From Pseudomonadota bacterium (GTDB taxonomy: Bacteria > Pseudomonadota > Alphaproteobacteria > Sneathiellales > Sneathiellaceae), in the NCBI GenBank assembly GCA_024743055.1, contig JANSXH010000008.1, positions 1-64,000 of the forward strand: a stretch of 64,000 bases of DNA, written 5' to 3'. A program made the translations under genes and the position numbers. Of the stretch, positions 16,620-26,374 are shown in pieces (positions within the stretch are counted from its first letter, which is position 1; every line of letters starts with the position of its first letter). Under the pieces are notes generated by a model. That model ran no database searches, was not told the origin of the DNA, and worked only from the letters and a program-made list of their open reading frames with translations.

Positions 16620-18212
16620 TTATTTTACGATAACATAACGGTAGTCGAGAATGTTATCGGCGCGTTGGTTTACTTTCACGCGATCACTCACACCCCAGGA
16701 CAGAGGCTGCTGGTGAATTGGCATATATCCATACTCATTTTTGAGGATGTCAAATGCTTCAGAAATCATGGCATTCCGCTTATCCTGATCGGTTTCACTG
16801 CCAACAGCTGCTGCCAGTTCGTCGATTTTAGGATTACAGTAGTTACCAAGGTTAAAGAGACCACGCTTGGTTTCTTTGTTCTGGCAAGCGATCAGTGAAG
16901 ACAGAACGTTTTCACTATCCATAGTGCCAGGTGTCCAGCCGAGGAGATAGAAGCTGGTGTCATAGCCACCGGTTTCCAAAACCTTACCGAAATACTTGGA
17001 TTTAGGCTGAGCAAGAACTTCAACATTCACGCCAATCTTCGCCCACATGGAAGCGGCAGCCTGGCAGATTTTTTCGTCATTGACATAGCGATTGTTCGGG
17101 CAGTCAATTGTGACGTCAAACCCATCAGGGTAACCAGCTTCAGCAAGCAGTGACTTGGCTTTTTCAGGATTATACTCATACGGCAGATTCAAAGCTTCGT
17201 TGAAGCCATTGATCTGAGGCGCAACCATCAAACCAGCAGGTGTTGCAGCATTACGCATAACTTTCTGCTTGATGGCATCAAGGTTAAGCGCATGAGCCAT
17301 GGCCTGTCGCACCCTGATATCCTTAAACGGGTTCTTTCCTTTAATGTTGGAATAGAGAAGCTCATCGCGGCTCTGATCCATACCAAAGAAAATAGTCCGA
17401 GCTTCTGGTCCAGCCAAGGCATTCACGCCTTTAGCTTCTTCCAGACGCTGCCAGTCCTGCACAGGTACTGGGTAAACGAGATCCAGCTCACCAGATACAA
17501 GGGCGGCAACACGGGTTGCTGCTTCTTTGATCGGCGTAAACTCAATGTCCGTTACGTTGGATGGAATATCCTTCCAGTAGTTATCATTGCGAACCAAAAC
17601 TGTCTTAACGTCAGCCTGGTTGCTTTTTACTTTGAAAGGTCCTGTACCGTTGGAGTTCAGGTTAGCAAAGTTGCCTTTGTCATCACCGGTTGCGCTTGTG
17701 GCATTGGTTGTGCCGTTAGCTTCTGACCATTCCTTGTCCATTATGTACAGGAAGTTCAGATCCCGAACCAAAATTGGGTTTGGAGCCGGTGTGTCAACGA
17801 GGATAGTGTAATCATCGACTTTCGTGATGTTTGAAATCTTACCAGCACGTGTTTTTTGGTCAGATCCTTTAGAACCGGCGCGCTGCCAGCTGAAAATTAC
17901 ATCATCAGCGGTGAAATCTTGACCTTCATGGAATTTCACGCCCTTACGAAGGTTGAACTTCCAGGTTGTTGGTTTCACCAATTCCCAGGATTCAGCGAGT
18001 CCTGGAACAACATTCATGTCTTCATCATAAAGAACAAGACCCTCATAAACGTTGCCAAGTGTTCCTAGTAGGAAAGATTCATTCAAAGAATGCGGATCAA
18101 GAGAACTTAGGTCTCCTTGGAACGCAAATTTGAATGTTTCGGCCTTTGCAGGCGCAGCCACCGCGAGTGCGGCAACCGCTACCGCGGCCATAAGTCCATT
18201 ACGTAGTTTCAT
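16620..18212 (-). CDS. Peptide ABC transporter substrate-binding protein
   Basis: Periplasmic binding protein of family 5 (DppA/OppA), 530 aa. A signal peptide is clear: basic MKLR, a hydrophobic Ala/Val core, and cleavage after AKA near residue 24. The mature part begins ETFKFAFQGDLSSLDPHS and has the signature region GLAESWELVKPTTWKFNLRK. It is first in the operon binding protein-DppB-DppC-fused ATPase. A short CGCCC...GGGCG hairpin in the upstream region (18257-18275) might mark the end of the preceding M20 transcript. Substrate type is not decided by the sequence. Confidence 0.93.
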   Translation of the reverse strand: MKLRNGLMAAVAVAALAVAAPAKAETFKFAFQGDLSSLDPHSLNESFLLGTLGNVYEGLVLYDEDMNVVPGLAESWELVKPTTWKFNLRKGVKFHEGQDFTADDVIFSWQRAGSKGSDQKTRAGKISNITKVDDYTILVDTPAPNPILVRDLNFLYIMDKEWSEANGTTNATSATGDDKGNFANLNSNGTGPFKVKSNQADVKTVLVRNDNYWKDIPSNVTDIEFTPIKEAATRVAALVSGELDLVYPVPVQDWQRLEEAKGVNALAGPEARTIFFGMDQSRDELLYSNIKGKNPFKDIRVRQAMAHALNLDAIKQKVMRNAATPAGLMVAPQINGFNEALNLPYEYNPEKAKSLLAEAGYPDGFDVTIDCPNNRYVNDEKICQAAASMWAKIGVNVEVLAQPKSKYFGKVLETGGYDTSFYLLGWTPGTMDSENVLSSLIACQNKETKRGLFNLGNYCNPKIDELAAAVGSETDQDKRNAMISEAFDILKNEYGYMPIHQQPLSWGVSDRVKVNQRADNILDYRYVIVK

Positions 18213-18368
18213 AACAACTCCCTTTATTTACCTCTAAAACCTGTCATTTATTTGATCGCCCGTACATTTTGGGCGGGTTGACTGTGTCTTTTACATTTTA
18301 CTTGATCACAGTCGTTGAAACCGAGACTAAACAATAGTTTTTTGCCTGTCCATTGCAATTAATCCAAT

Positions 18369-19529
18369 TTATTCCGCTAATCTGTCGATCAGTTTGAGAA
18401 TAAACTGCTCGGCGGCGTGAACCTGGCTAATCTCGATATACTCATTTGGCTGATGGGCCACACCAATTGACCCTGGGCCACAGATAACAGTTGAAAAACC
18501 GGCTTCCTGAAATTGGCCGGCTTCCGCTGCATAGGAGACGGCACTGCTGCTATTCTGGCCGGTAATGGCCTTACATAGCATTTCCGCTTCCCCGTCCTGT
18601 TCCGGATTTAACGCCGGAACGATAGAATTTATCTCTGTTACTATATTTGGCTCCGGGGCAATTTCCCGCATTTTCGGCAGCAATTCCGTCTCACAATAGC
18701 TATTAAAGCGATCCACAAAACTCATGGGATCATCATCTGGTATATGCCTGATATCCCAAAGAAATACGCATTCCCGCGAAATGATATTAGCAGCTGTGCC
18801 GCCGTTTATGACACCGCTGTGCAAGGTTGTATAAGGCGGCGAAAATTTACTGTTAGGATCTGCCTTTGCTTTATTTTCCGCCATCATATCCGCAATGAAC
18901 GTCACCAGCCGGGCACCAGTCATGACGGCACTCACCCCATCTTCCACGAGACTGGAATGGGCTTCACGACCCGTGATCGTCGTTTTGAGGGTCATGATAC
19001 CTTTATGGGCAGAGACGATATCCATCATCGTCGGTTCCCCAACGATGACAGCTCGCGCCGGTGGTAAGTTTTCGGCAATTCGGTCAATCATGGAAGGCGC
19101 GCCTAAGCAACCGACTTCCTCATCATAGGAAAGCGCAAAATGTATCGGCCGGGCAATCCCTTTTGCCTGCATTTCCGGAACCTTTGACAAAGCAATGGCA
19201 GAAAAGCTTTTCATGTCGCTGGTCCCGCGGCCATAAAGCTTGCCGTCTTTCTCAACAATTGAAAAAGGATCTGTTTCCCAAGGCTGGCCATCAACGGGAA
19301 CAACATCCGTATGGCCAGAAAGGACAATGCCCCCTTCTACATTTGGGCCGACTGTGGCGTAGAGATTGGCCTTTGTCTGATCCTCATTGAAAACTTTGGT
19401 CGAAGCGACACCATGTCCATCAAGGTAATCGGCGACAAAATCAATAAGGGGAAGATTGGAGTTTCGGGAAACCGTATCAAAGCCGACCAGCTTCTCGATC
19501 ATTTCGACGGGAGAATAATTTTGCGCCAA
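18369..19529 (-). CDS. argE: M20 family deacylase, acetylornithine deacetylase-like
   Basis: Zinc-dependent M20 amidohydrolase, 386 aa, matching ArgE-type acetylornithine deacetylases. Metal-binding positions are visible: His in VLSGHTDVVPVDG, Asp in YGRGTSDMKSF, the Glu pair in SYDEEVGCLGAP, and a late His in IGVAHQPNEYIEI. The dimerisation domain begins near GREAHSSLVEDG. It removes the acetyl group from N-acetylornithine or a similar N-acyl amino acid. Its position just upstream of a peptide importer suggests it may process imported acyl-amino acids rather than serve arginine synthesis; that is inference. Confidence 0.85.
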   Translation of the reverse strand: MAQNYSPVEMIEKLVGFDTVSRNSNLPLIDFVADYLDGHGVASTKVFNEDQTKANLYATVGPNVEGGIVLSGHTDVVPVDGQPWETDPFSIVEKDGKLYGRGTSDMKSFSAIALSKVPEMQAKGIARPIHFALSYDEEVGCLGAPSMIDRIAENLPPARAVIVGEPTMMDIVSAHKGIMTLKTTITGREAHSSLVEDGVSAVMTGARLVTFIADMMAENKAKADPNSKFSPPYTTLHSGVINGGTAANIISRECVFLWDIRHIPDDDPMSFVDRFNSYCETELLPKMREIAPEPNIVTEINSIVPALNPEQDGEAEMLCKAITGQNSSSAVSYAAEAGQFQEAGFSTVICGPGSIGVAHQPNEYIEISQVHAAEQFILKLIDRLAE

Positions 19530-19641
19530 AGGTGTACATCCAATTGTTTGACATCAACTCATTTGCCAAACCATATACCAGCTTTTTTTAAAGGGAAAGG
19601 GATGAAAACGGTATTTTTTAGCCTTTGGAGAAAAATGTTTG

Positions 19642-20544
19642 TCAATCAAGCAACAGAACCAGGATACCAACAACGATAAGGCCAATTCCCGTTGCCTCTA
19701 TCTTATTGGTCTTTTCCTTGAAAAAATAATAGGAAGCAATGAAGGTGAAAACCAGTTCAATCTGCCCTAAAGCCCGCACATATGCTGCATTTTGCAGTGT
19801 CATAGCCGTAAACCATCCCACTGAACCGAGCATGCCAGTCAAGCCAACAAAAAAGGCAACCCGCCAGGCTTTGAGCACCTTCACAAGCTGTCCAGGTTCT
19901 CTTATCGGCAGATAAACGGTCATCACGGCGGTTTGAAAAAACAGCACACAAACAAGTGTGAATGCCGCCTGCATTACGGCCCCCTCCCCGCCGAGAGCCA
20001 GGGCAGCAGCACGGTAAGACACCGCTGAAATACCAAAAAATGCACCGGATAACAGGCCATAAGCTGCCGCTTTAGTCGTCCAGCCTGATAGGAAATCGCG
20101 AAGGGTAAATGAACTGCTCGACATAGAGATCAACAGTATGCCGACAAAGCTGATGCCAATTGCCAAGGATCCACCAAATCCGACACTTTCGCCCAGAATG
20201 ACAACCCCGAAAATCGCAGCCTGCACAGTTTCTGTTTTTGAATAAGTCGTCCCTACAGCGAAATTTTTAAGGCTGAACAGAGAAACAAGAAGGCCTGTAG
20301 CCAGGATTTGCGCAATTCCTCCCATAGCCATGAAGATCCCAAATTCCCCATTGGGTTCCGGGATGGAAAGGGACGTAAATTGGTCAAGCCCCAGGATGTA
20401 AATCAATGCAAACGGCGCCCCATAGAGAAACCGGACATAGGTCGCCCCACCGGTACTCAAGCGGTCCTTTATATATTTTTGCATTGCAGTGCGAACGTTC
20501 TGAAAAAACGCCGCAAAGATAGTGATGGGGATCCAGGCTTCCAT
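19642..20544 (-). CDS. DMT superfamily (EamA) transporter
   Basis: Inner-membrane protein of 300 aa with about ten hydrophobic helices in two EamA repeats; helix ends such as GGSLAIGISFVGILLISMSS and IEATGIGLIVVGILVLLLD close each half. The family exports metabolites such as amino acids. It ends 113 bp upstream of the M20 gene on the same strand and starts 193 bp downstream of betB. No feature reveals the cargo. It is not a typical choline or betaine carrier. Confidence 0.85.
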   Translation of the reverse strand: MEAWIPITIFAAFFQNVRTAMQKYIKDRLSTGGATYVRFLYGAPFALIYILGLDQFTSLSIPEPNGEFGIFMAMGGIAQILATGLLVSLFSLKNFAVGTTYSKTETVQAAIFGVVILGESVGFGGSLAIGISFVGILLISMSSSSFTLRDFLSGWTTKAAAYGLLSGAFFGISAVSYRAAALALGGEGAVMQAAFTLVCVLFFQTAVMTVYLPIREPGQLVKVLKAWRVAFFVGLTGMLGSVGWFTAMTLQNAAYVRALGQIELVFTFIASYYFFKEKTNKIEATGIGLIVVGILVLLLD

Positions 20545-20737
20545 GGGAGGGACTTACTCGACTTGTGATAATCCCTTTATTTGCCGCGCTTTTTGTCAAG
20601 CTGTCAACGCCGCAAATTCAGGTATATTCTTGATATGTATCTTCAGGCAACTATGAAATCCAGCCATCCTTAACGCAGAATTAATGTTAATTTTTTACAT
20701 TACATATTTTATGCAATCTATTATTTAAAAGTCATTT

Positions 20738-22213
20738 TTAGTAGCTACACTCAACGTCTCCAAGTTCAACGTAAACACTTTTTACCTGGGTAAAATGTTC
20801 AAGGGCCATGGCCGCATTCTCCCGACCAATTCCTGATTGCTTGTATCCACCGAAGGGAACGCCTGCTGGTGTCAGGTTGTAATTGTTAATCCAGATGGAA
20901 CCGGCTCGTAATTTGGCAACGACCCGATGGGCTCGTGTCAGATCCTGTGTAAACACACCTGCGGAAAGACCAAATTCTGTATCGTTTGCACGATTTACAA
21001 CCTCATCCTCATCTTTAAATGTCATCACAGACATGACCGGCCCGAAAATCTCCTCCCGGCAAATCCTCATGTCATCCTGACAGGCCGTAAAAATAGCAGG
21101 AGACATGAAGTTTCCTTTTTCGAATCCTTTGACCGTGAGCTTTTCACCACCAGTCACTAAATGGGCTCCCTCCTCTATTCCAAGGCGCACATATTCCAAT
21201 ACCTTGTCGAGATGATCCGGGGTAATCAGCGATCCCATATCTGTTTTGGGATTCATCGGGTCCCCAACAACCATTGCCTCTGTCCGCTCCTTAAGCGCAG
21301 CGATGAAGTCGTCATGGATGTCTTCATGCACATAAACCCGGGTCCCGTTTGAACAGACTTCTCCCTGGGTGAAGAAGTTGGCGTTCATCGCGCCGGAAAC
21401 AGCATTTTTGAGGTCGCTATCATCAAAGATAATCAGAGGAGATTTGCCGCCCAGTTCCATGGTGACATGTTTGATGGTCGCGGCAGCATCCTTTAAGACC
21501 TTTCGCCCGGTCGGAACGGAGCCCGTAAAGGTCACCTTATCAACATCAGGATGGCTCGCCAGAAGGTGGCCTGTCTCCCCCATACCATGGACGACATTAT
21601 AGACACCGTTTGGAAGTCCCGCTTCCGTCAGGATCTCTGCCAGTTTGACAGCATTGGTCGGTGTCATTTCCGAGGGTTTGAAAATCATCGAGTTGCCGGC
21701 AGCGAGTGCCGGTGCGGCCTTCCAGCAGGCTATCTGAAAGGGATAGTTCCAGGCGCCGATAGCACCGCAAATTCCAAGAGGTTCCCGCCGCGTATAGGCA
21801 AAAGCCTCAGGGCCCAGATCAAGATGCTCGCCCTTTACATCCGCCGCGAGGCCGCCAAAATATTCGAGGGCATCGGCACCGCTGTCTATATCGGCCTCTG
21901 GCGCTTCGGCAATTGGTTTGCCTGAATCCCTGACTTCGTTTTTGGCAAGCTCCATGCGCCGCTCCCGAATGAGGGCGGCAGCCCGCTTGAGGACTTGTCC
22001 GCGCTCCATCCCTGTAAGCTGCGACCATGTCTGAAAGCCTTTTCGTGCAGCGACGACAGCCTTTTCGATATCCCGGCGTCCGGCCTGTTCCACATCCGTG
22101 AGCTTGCGACCGGTAGCAGGATTTTCATTCCGAAAGCTTTTGCCGGAAATGGCCAGACAGGCTTTGCCCCCGATATAAAGCGGCAGGGTGGTTTTGGTTA
22201 TTTTTTTACTCAT
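20738..22213 (-). CDS. betB: Betaine aldehyde dehydrogenase
   Basis: NAD(P)-dependent aldehyde dehydrogenase, 491 aa. The catalytic Glu is in VTMELGGKSPLI, the catalytic Cys in FTQGEVCSNGTRV, and the C-terminal end has PFGGYKQSGIGREN. Together with the choline dehydrogenase 29 bp upstream it oxidises betaine aldehyde to glycine betaine, an osmoprotectant. The usual regulator BetI and a BetT transporter are not adjacent. Specificity for betaine aldehyde rests on BetB-like sequence and on the betA neighbour. Confidence 0.92.
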   Translation of the reverse strand: MSKKITKTTLPLYIGGKACLAISGKSFRNENPATGRKLTDVEQAGRRDIEKAVVAARKGFQTWSQLTGMERGQVLKRAAALIRERRMELAKNEVRDSGKPIAEAPEADIDSGADALEYFGGLAADVKGEHLDLGPEAFAYTRREPLGICGAIGAWNYPFQIACWKAAPALAAGNSMIFKPSEMTPTNAVKLAEILTEAGLPNGVYNVVHGMGETGHLLASHPDVDKVTFTGSVPTGRKVLKDAAATIKHVTMELGGKSPLIIFDDSDLKNAVSGAMNANFFTQGEVCSNGTRVYVHEDIHDDFIAALKERTEAMVVGDPMNPKTDMGSLITPDHLDKVLEYVRLGIEEGAHLVTGGEKLTVKGFEKGNFMSPAIFTACQDDMRICREEIFGPVMSVMTFKDEDEVVNRANDTEFGLSAGVFTQDLTRAHRVVAKLRAGSIWINNYNLTPAGVPFGGYKQSGIGRENAAMALEHFTQVKSVYVELGDVECSY

Positions 22214-22242
22214 TCCAAGTCCTTAAATTCTGGTCAATTCCG

Positions 22243-23910
22243 TTATCTTTGTTGATGCTGCCAGTCTTGAGAGACATAAACGGCTGCATTACTTGCGGGT
22301 AAGGGTTCGCGACCACGTATCTGATCAGCAATCTTTTCCGCCATCATAATTGTCGGTGCATTGAGGTTTCCGCTGACGATCTGTGGCATGATAGAACTGT
22401 CTACGACCCGCAGTTGCTCAGCTCCATGAACTTTGCCAGCACCATCTACAACGGCCATTTCGTCAGTTCCCATTTTGCAGGTACAGCTGGGATGATAGGC
22501 CGTCTCTACCGTCTCCCGTACGAAAGCATCGATCTCGGCATCGGTTTTTGCATCAGCTCCTGGCGCCAGCTCGCCTGCGCGGAAAGGATCAAACGCTTTT
22601 TGAGCAAATATTTCTCGGGTAAGTTTTACGCCGCCCCTGAGTTCCCGTCGGTCCTGTTCCGTTGAGCAATAGTTGGGCTGTAAAATTGGCGCGTCTTCAA
22701 TATTTCCGCTACGGAGTGACATATGACCGATACTGGTTGAACGCATCGGACCGACATGAGCCTGATAGCCGTGGCGATCTGTGGGGTTACCACCGTCATA
22801 GCGCACGGCCATCGGCAGGAAGTGATATTGAAGATTGGGATGCTCTATCCCCGCTTCGCTCCGAATGAAGCCACCGGCTTCAAAATGATTGGTGGCGCCC
22901 AGCCCTTTTTTCAACAGCAGCCATTCCAGTCCGATTTTCAGCTTGGCGAGTGGTGACATGGCGTTGTAGAGGGTGATTGGCTGCTTGCATTCCTGCTGGA
23001 CGTAAAGCTCCAGATGATCCTGGAGGTTTTGACCGACACCAGGCAGATCGATCACAGCATCAATAGCATTTTGTTTTAAATGATCTGCTGGTCCGACGCC
23101 TGAGATCATCAGAAGATGTGGCGAGTTGATGGCGCCTGCGGCCAGAATAACCTCACGTGTTGCAACCGCATGTTTCTTTTGCCCAAGTACCATATAGTCC
23201 ACACCGGTGGCCCTGGTTCCTTCAAACACAACCTTGCGTGTAGCCGCGCGTGTGATCACAGTCAGGTTTGGACGATTCTGGACTGGCTGGAGATAGGCTA
23301 ATGCCGTGCTCCAGCGCTGACCGTTATGGACGGTCATATCCATTCGGGCGACGCCTTCTTGCTGATAGCCGTTCATATCATCTGAAAAGGGATAACCAGC
23401 CTGCTGCCCGGCTTCCATCCAGGCGTGATAAAGCGGGTTATCGCAAGGGCCGACAGAAACATGCAGCGGCCCCTCTCCGCCCCGATATTCGTCTGGTCCG
23501 CGATCATAGGTTTCCGCTTTCCTGAAATACGGCAGACAGTGGGCATAGGACCAGTCTTCCAGTCCAGCACGTGATGCCCAGCCGTCATAGTCCTTGGCGT
23601 GACCCCGAACGTAGCACATGCCATTGATGGCCGAAGATCCACCGAGGAGTTTGCCGCGCGGCCAGTAAATTTTCCGATTATTCAGATGTTCCTGAGGCTC
23701 GGTATAATACTGCCAGGCCAATGATGGAGAATGCATGGGATAGCTCAAGGCGGACGGCATATGCACCCGCCAGTCCCACCAAGGCCCGCGCCCGCCTGCC
23801 TCTAACAAAAGGACGGAGACATCTTCATCTTCCGTCAGGCGGTGGGCCAACACGCAACCCGCAGACCCGGCGCCGACAATGACGTAATCGTATGCTTCGC
23901 TCTTGCCCAT
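22243..23910 (-). CDS. betA: Choline dehydrogenase
   Basis: FAD-dependent GMC oxidoreductase, 555 aa, the length of BetA. The N-terminal dinucleotide motif is VGAGSAGCVLAHRL, the second GMC signature is REVILAAGAINSPHLLMISG, and the active-site His lies in TAYHPSCTCKMG. It oxidises choline to betaine aldehyde at the membrane. It is followed by betB, forming betAB. A second, less BetA-like GMC enzyme lies at 32599. Confidence 0.93.
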   Translation of the reverse strand: MGKSEAYDYVIVGAGSAGCVLAHRLTEDEDVSVLLLEAGGRGPWWDWRVHMPSALSYPMHSPSLAWQYYTEPQEHLNNRKIYWPRGKLLGGSSAINGMCYVRGHAKDYDGWASRAGLEDWSYAHCLPYFRKAETYDRGPDEYRGGEGPLHVSVGPCDNPLYHAWMEAGQQAGYPFSDDMNGYQQEGVARMDMTVHNGQRWSTALAYLQPVQNRPNLTVITRAATRKVVFEGTRATGVDYMVLGQKKHAVATREVILAAGAINSPHLLMISGVGPADHLKQNAIDAVIDLPGVGQNLQDHLELYVQQECKQPITLYNAMSPLAKLKIGLEWLLLKKGLGATNHFEAGGFIRSEAGIEHPNLQYHFLPMAVRYDGGNPTDRHGYQAHVGPMRSTSIGHMSLRSGNIEDAPILQPNYCSTEQDRRELRGGVKLTREIFAQKAFDPFRAGELAPGADAKTDAEIDAFVRETVETAYHPSCTCKMGTDEMAVVDGAGKVHGAEQLRVVDSSIMPQIVSGNLNAPTIMMAEKIADQIRGREPLPASNAAVYVSQDWQHQQR

Positions 23911-24043
23911 GTTACTTTTCTGAAATCGATATTGGATACGGACCCATTATAGGGTGCGGGCAAGTGATATCCTGTTTAAAGGGCGACGTCGACTAGAACA
24001 GGCTCGCCATTCAGACATTCCAAGAAATAGAGGAGAAAAAGCC

Positions 24044-25231
24044 TCAGTCACCTCCGCCGAGGCAGGATTTCAGGGTTTGAGCGGCTTCTTCCAGTTCTGC
24101 CTCTGTATGGGCGGCCGAGACCTGAAACCGCAAGCGGGCTTCCCCTTCCGGGACGACCGGAAAGCCAAAGCCGGTAACGAAAATGCCCTTCTTCAGCATT
24201 TCTCCGGCAAGACGAATGGCCGTTGCTGTTTCTCCTACAATCACCGGCACGACAGCGCTGCCGCCGTCCAAGGGGTTAAGCCCTAACTCCTTCAGGCGTA
24301 TCCTGAAGTTTTTTGCCTTTTCCTGTAAAGCCTGGACAGTTTCAGGATGACGTGAGAGCAACTCGAGAGATTTGCTACCTGCCGCCGCGACACTGGCAGG
24401 CAGTGCATTGGAAAAGAGATGCGGTCTGGATTTTTGGATTAAGGTTTCCGTTACCGCTTTTGGCCCGGCAACAAATCCGCCTGTTCCCGATGCCAAAGCT
24501 TTCCCGAGTGTCCCCGTAAAAATATCGATATCTGACATCACACCGAAATGTTCCGCCGTGCCGTGACCGGTTTCACCAAGGACACCTAACCCATGGGAAT
24601 CATCCAGTACGACCAATGCATGATGTTTTTTCGCGAGGGCCACGATTTGATCGAGAGGGGCTATGTCCCCTTCCATGGAGAACACGCCATCCGTAACAAT
24701 CATTCGCGACGGAGCATCTTTATATTCAATAAGCTTGGCTTCCAGATCTTCCATATCGGAATGCTTGTAGACTTTCCGGACGACATCTTTGGCCGTCATC
24801 CGGATACCATCAATCAGGCTGGCATGGTTGAGCTCATCTGACAAAATCACATCGCCCGTTGACGTAATCGCGGAAAACAAACCTGTATTGGCCGACCAGC
24901 ATGAGGAGTAGGTCAGAGCGGCTTCGGTTCCATGAAATTCAGCAAGATCCTTTTCCAGTGTCTGATGGACGTCTTGGGTTCCACAAATGAACCGAACAGA
25001 GGCTGTACTTGCCCCATAAGACAAAAGAGCGTCCCTTGCCGTGGAAACGATTTCCGGATGATTAGCGAATCCCAGATAGTCGTTTGAGGACAGGAGAATG
25101 ACTTCCCCATTATCCTTCAGCCAGACCTTGTCGCCAATCGGACCTTCAATGGTTTTTAGTTTCTTGTAAGTGCCGTCAGTCTCTGCAGTCTGAAGCTCTT
25201 CCGTCAATCTAGATATCAGGGCATTGGTCAT
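24044..25231 (-). CDS. kbl: Glycine C-acetyltransferase (2-amino-3-ketobutyrate CoA ligase)
   Basis: PLP-dependent alpha-oxoamine synthase, 395 aa, the usual Kbl length. The PLP-binding Lys is in TGTLGKALASGTGGF, the cofactor-contact Asp and His in VVLDDSHGLGVLG. It cleaves 2-amino-3-ketobutyrate with CoA to glycine and acetyl-CoA. It overlaps tdh by four bases (ATGA), so the two threonine-degradation enzymes are translationally coupled. The divergent XRE-cupin gene is the likely regulator. Confidence 0.95.
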   Translation of the reverse strand: MTNALISRLTEELQTAETDGTYKKLKTIEGPIGDKVWLKDNGEVILLSSNDYLGFANHPEIVSTARDALLSYGASTASVRFICGTQDVHQTLEKDLAEFHGTEAALTYSSCWSANTGLFSAITSTGDVILSDELNHASLIDGIRMTAKDVVRKVYKHSDMEDLEAKLIEYKDAPSRMIVTDGVFSMEGDIAPLDQIVALAKKHHALVVLDDSHGLGVLGETGHGTAEHFGVMSDIDIFTGTLGKALASGTGGFVAGPKAVTETLIQKSRPHLFSNALPASVAAAGSKSLELLSRHPETVQALQEKAKNFRIRLKELGLNPLDGGSAVVPVIVGETATAIRLAGEMLKKGIFVTGFGFPVVPEGEARLRFQVSAAHTEAELEEAAQTLKSCLGGGD

Positions 25232-26286
25232 GCTGATAACCTATGCTCAATCTGTTGGAAGTCCAGAACGATCTTTCCGCAGGCCCCTTCATCCATCAAC
25301 TCAAATCCTCTTTCAAACTCAGTTGCCGGCAAGACATGAGTGATGACTTTGTCAATGAGGTCCGGGTTTTTCAGCATAAAGGCTTCCACCTGATACCAGG
25401 TTTCGTACATACGCCGTCCGGTAACACCGAGCAGACTAATGCCTTTCATCACGACCTTGGCCCCTAGATCGAGTTCTACGGGCCCGCCCGGAATACCAAG
25501 CAGGGCCACTGTCGCGCCAGGCGCTGCAATGGCCAGTGCCTCATTAAGCGCGCGACCATTGCCACTGACTTCCAGAACCACTTCCGGACCATGACCATCT
25601 GTCAGATCCAGTATCTTGGACGTGCTATCCGGCAATAGAGGATTAACAACCAAATCCAGATCCAAACTATGAGCGATGGCGGCCCGCGCCTGATTGGGCT
25701 CCTGTACTGTAACCGACCGTGCCCCATGGGCCTTGGCAATAGCAGCCGCAAACAACCCGATGGGGCCACCGCCAACAATCAGAACATGCTTCGCCGTTAC
25801 CTTGGCGGTTGAGACCATATGCATAGCATTACCGACGGGATCAAAGACGGCGGCATGGGTATCGGGAATGGCATCGGGCACCTTCCAAAGGTTGCTGGCT
25901 GGAATTTCCACCTGCTCGGCAAAGGCGCCCGGCCGGTCTACACCGATAATGCTGGTATTCTCACAGATATGGGCGTTTCCCGTCCGGCAGAAATGACACT
26001 CGCCGCAAGCAATATGGCATTCCGCAGAGACCCGCTCGCCAACATGATAGCCTGTCACATCTTCACCAATAGCGCTGATGATCCCGACAAATTCATGACC
26101 GATGACCATCGGGGTCTTAATGCGGCCAGAGGACCAGGCGTCCCAATTATAGATATGATAGTCGGTGCCGCAGATCCCCGCGGCAATAACATCGACAGTC
26201 ACCATGCCACGGCCAGGTGCATCCGGCATATTTCGGGTGGAAGACCAGATACCACGTGTCGCTTCGGTTTTGGCAATTGTAAACAT
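25228..26286 (-). CDS. tdh: L-threonine 3-dehydrogenase
   Basis: Zinc-dependent medium-chain dehydrogenase, 352 aa. Catalytic zinc site residues appear in AGICGTDYHIY and GHEFVG; the structural zinc loop is CGECHFCRTGNAHIC; the NAD fold has GGGPIGLFAAAIA. It oxidises threonine to 2-amino-3-ketobutyrate for the overlapping kbl product. The start at 26286 is well supported by the family N-terminus. The 88 bp upstream are shared with the divergent regulator and contain two similar inverted repeats. Confidence 0.95.
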   Translation of the reverse strand: MFTIAKTEATRGIWSSTRNMPDAPGRGMVTVDVIAAGICGTDYHIYNWDAWSSGRIKTPMVIGHEFVGIISAIGEDVTGYHVGERVSAECHIACGECHFCRTGNAHICENTSIIGVDRPGAFAEQVEIPASNLWKVPDAIPDTHAAVFDPVGNAMHMVSTAKVTAKHVLIVGGGPIGLFAAAIAKAHGARSVTVQEPNQARAAIAHSLDLDLVVNPLLPDSTSKILDLTDGHGPEVVLEVSGNGRALNEALAIAAPGATVALLGIPGGPVELDLGAKVVMKGISLLGVTGRRMYETWYQVEAFMLKNPDLIDKVITHVLPATEFERGFELMDEGACGKIVLDFQQIEHRLSA

Positions 26287-26307
26287 GATGCACCTATTTT
26301 CTGGTAA

Positions 26308-26359
26308 TTGGATAAAAATCCGATATACTGTATTTGTAAATTATATTGGATTTAATTCC
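26308..26359. promoter_or_regulatory. Paired operator candidate between tdh and XRE-cupin regulator
   Basis: Two sites start with TTGGAT and end in a CC dyad: TTGGATAAAAATCC at 26308-26321, with GGAT/ATCC as a perfect inverted repeat, and TTGGATTTAATTCC at 26346-26359. They are 38 bp apart in an 88-bp divergent promoter. The second ends 15 bp before the regulator's start. The natural binder is the XRE-cupin protein itself. Confidence 0.5.
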
Positions 26360-26374
26360 TGTCAATAGGAAAAG

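Noticed and set aside
18257..18275. CGCCC...GGGCG hairpin upstream of the binding-protein gene as a terminator
   Set aside because: The stem has only five base pairs and is followed by ATCAAATAAATG rather than a T-run.
19642..20544. Choline or malonate importer
   Set aside because: It is a ten-helix EamA protein, a family of exporters; neither BetT nor MatC features are present.
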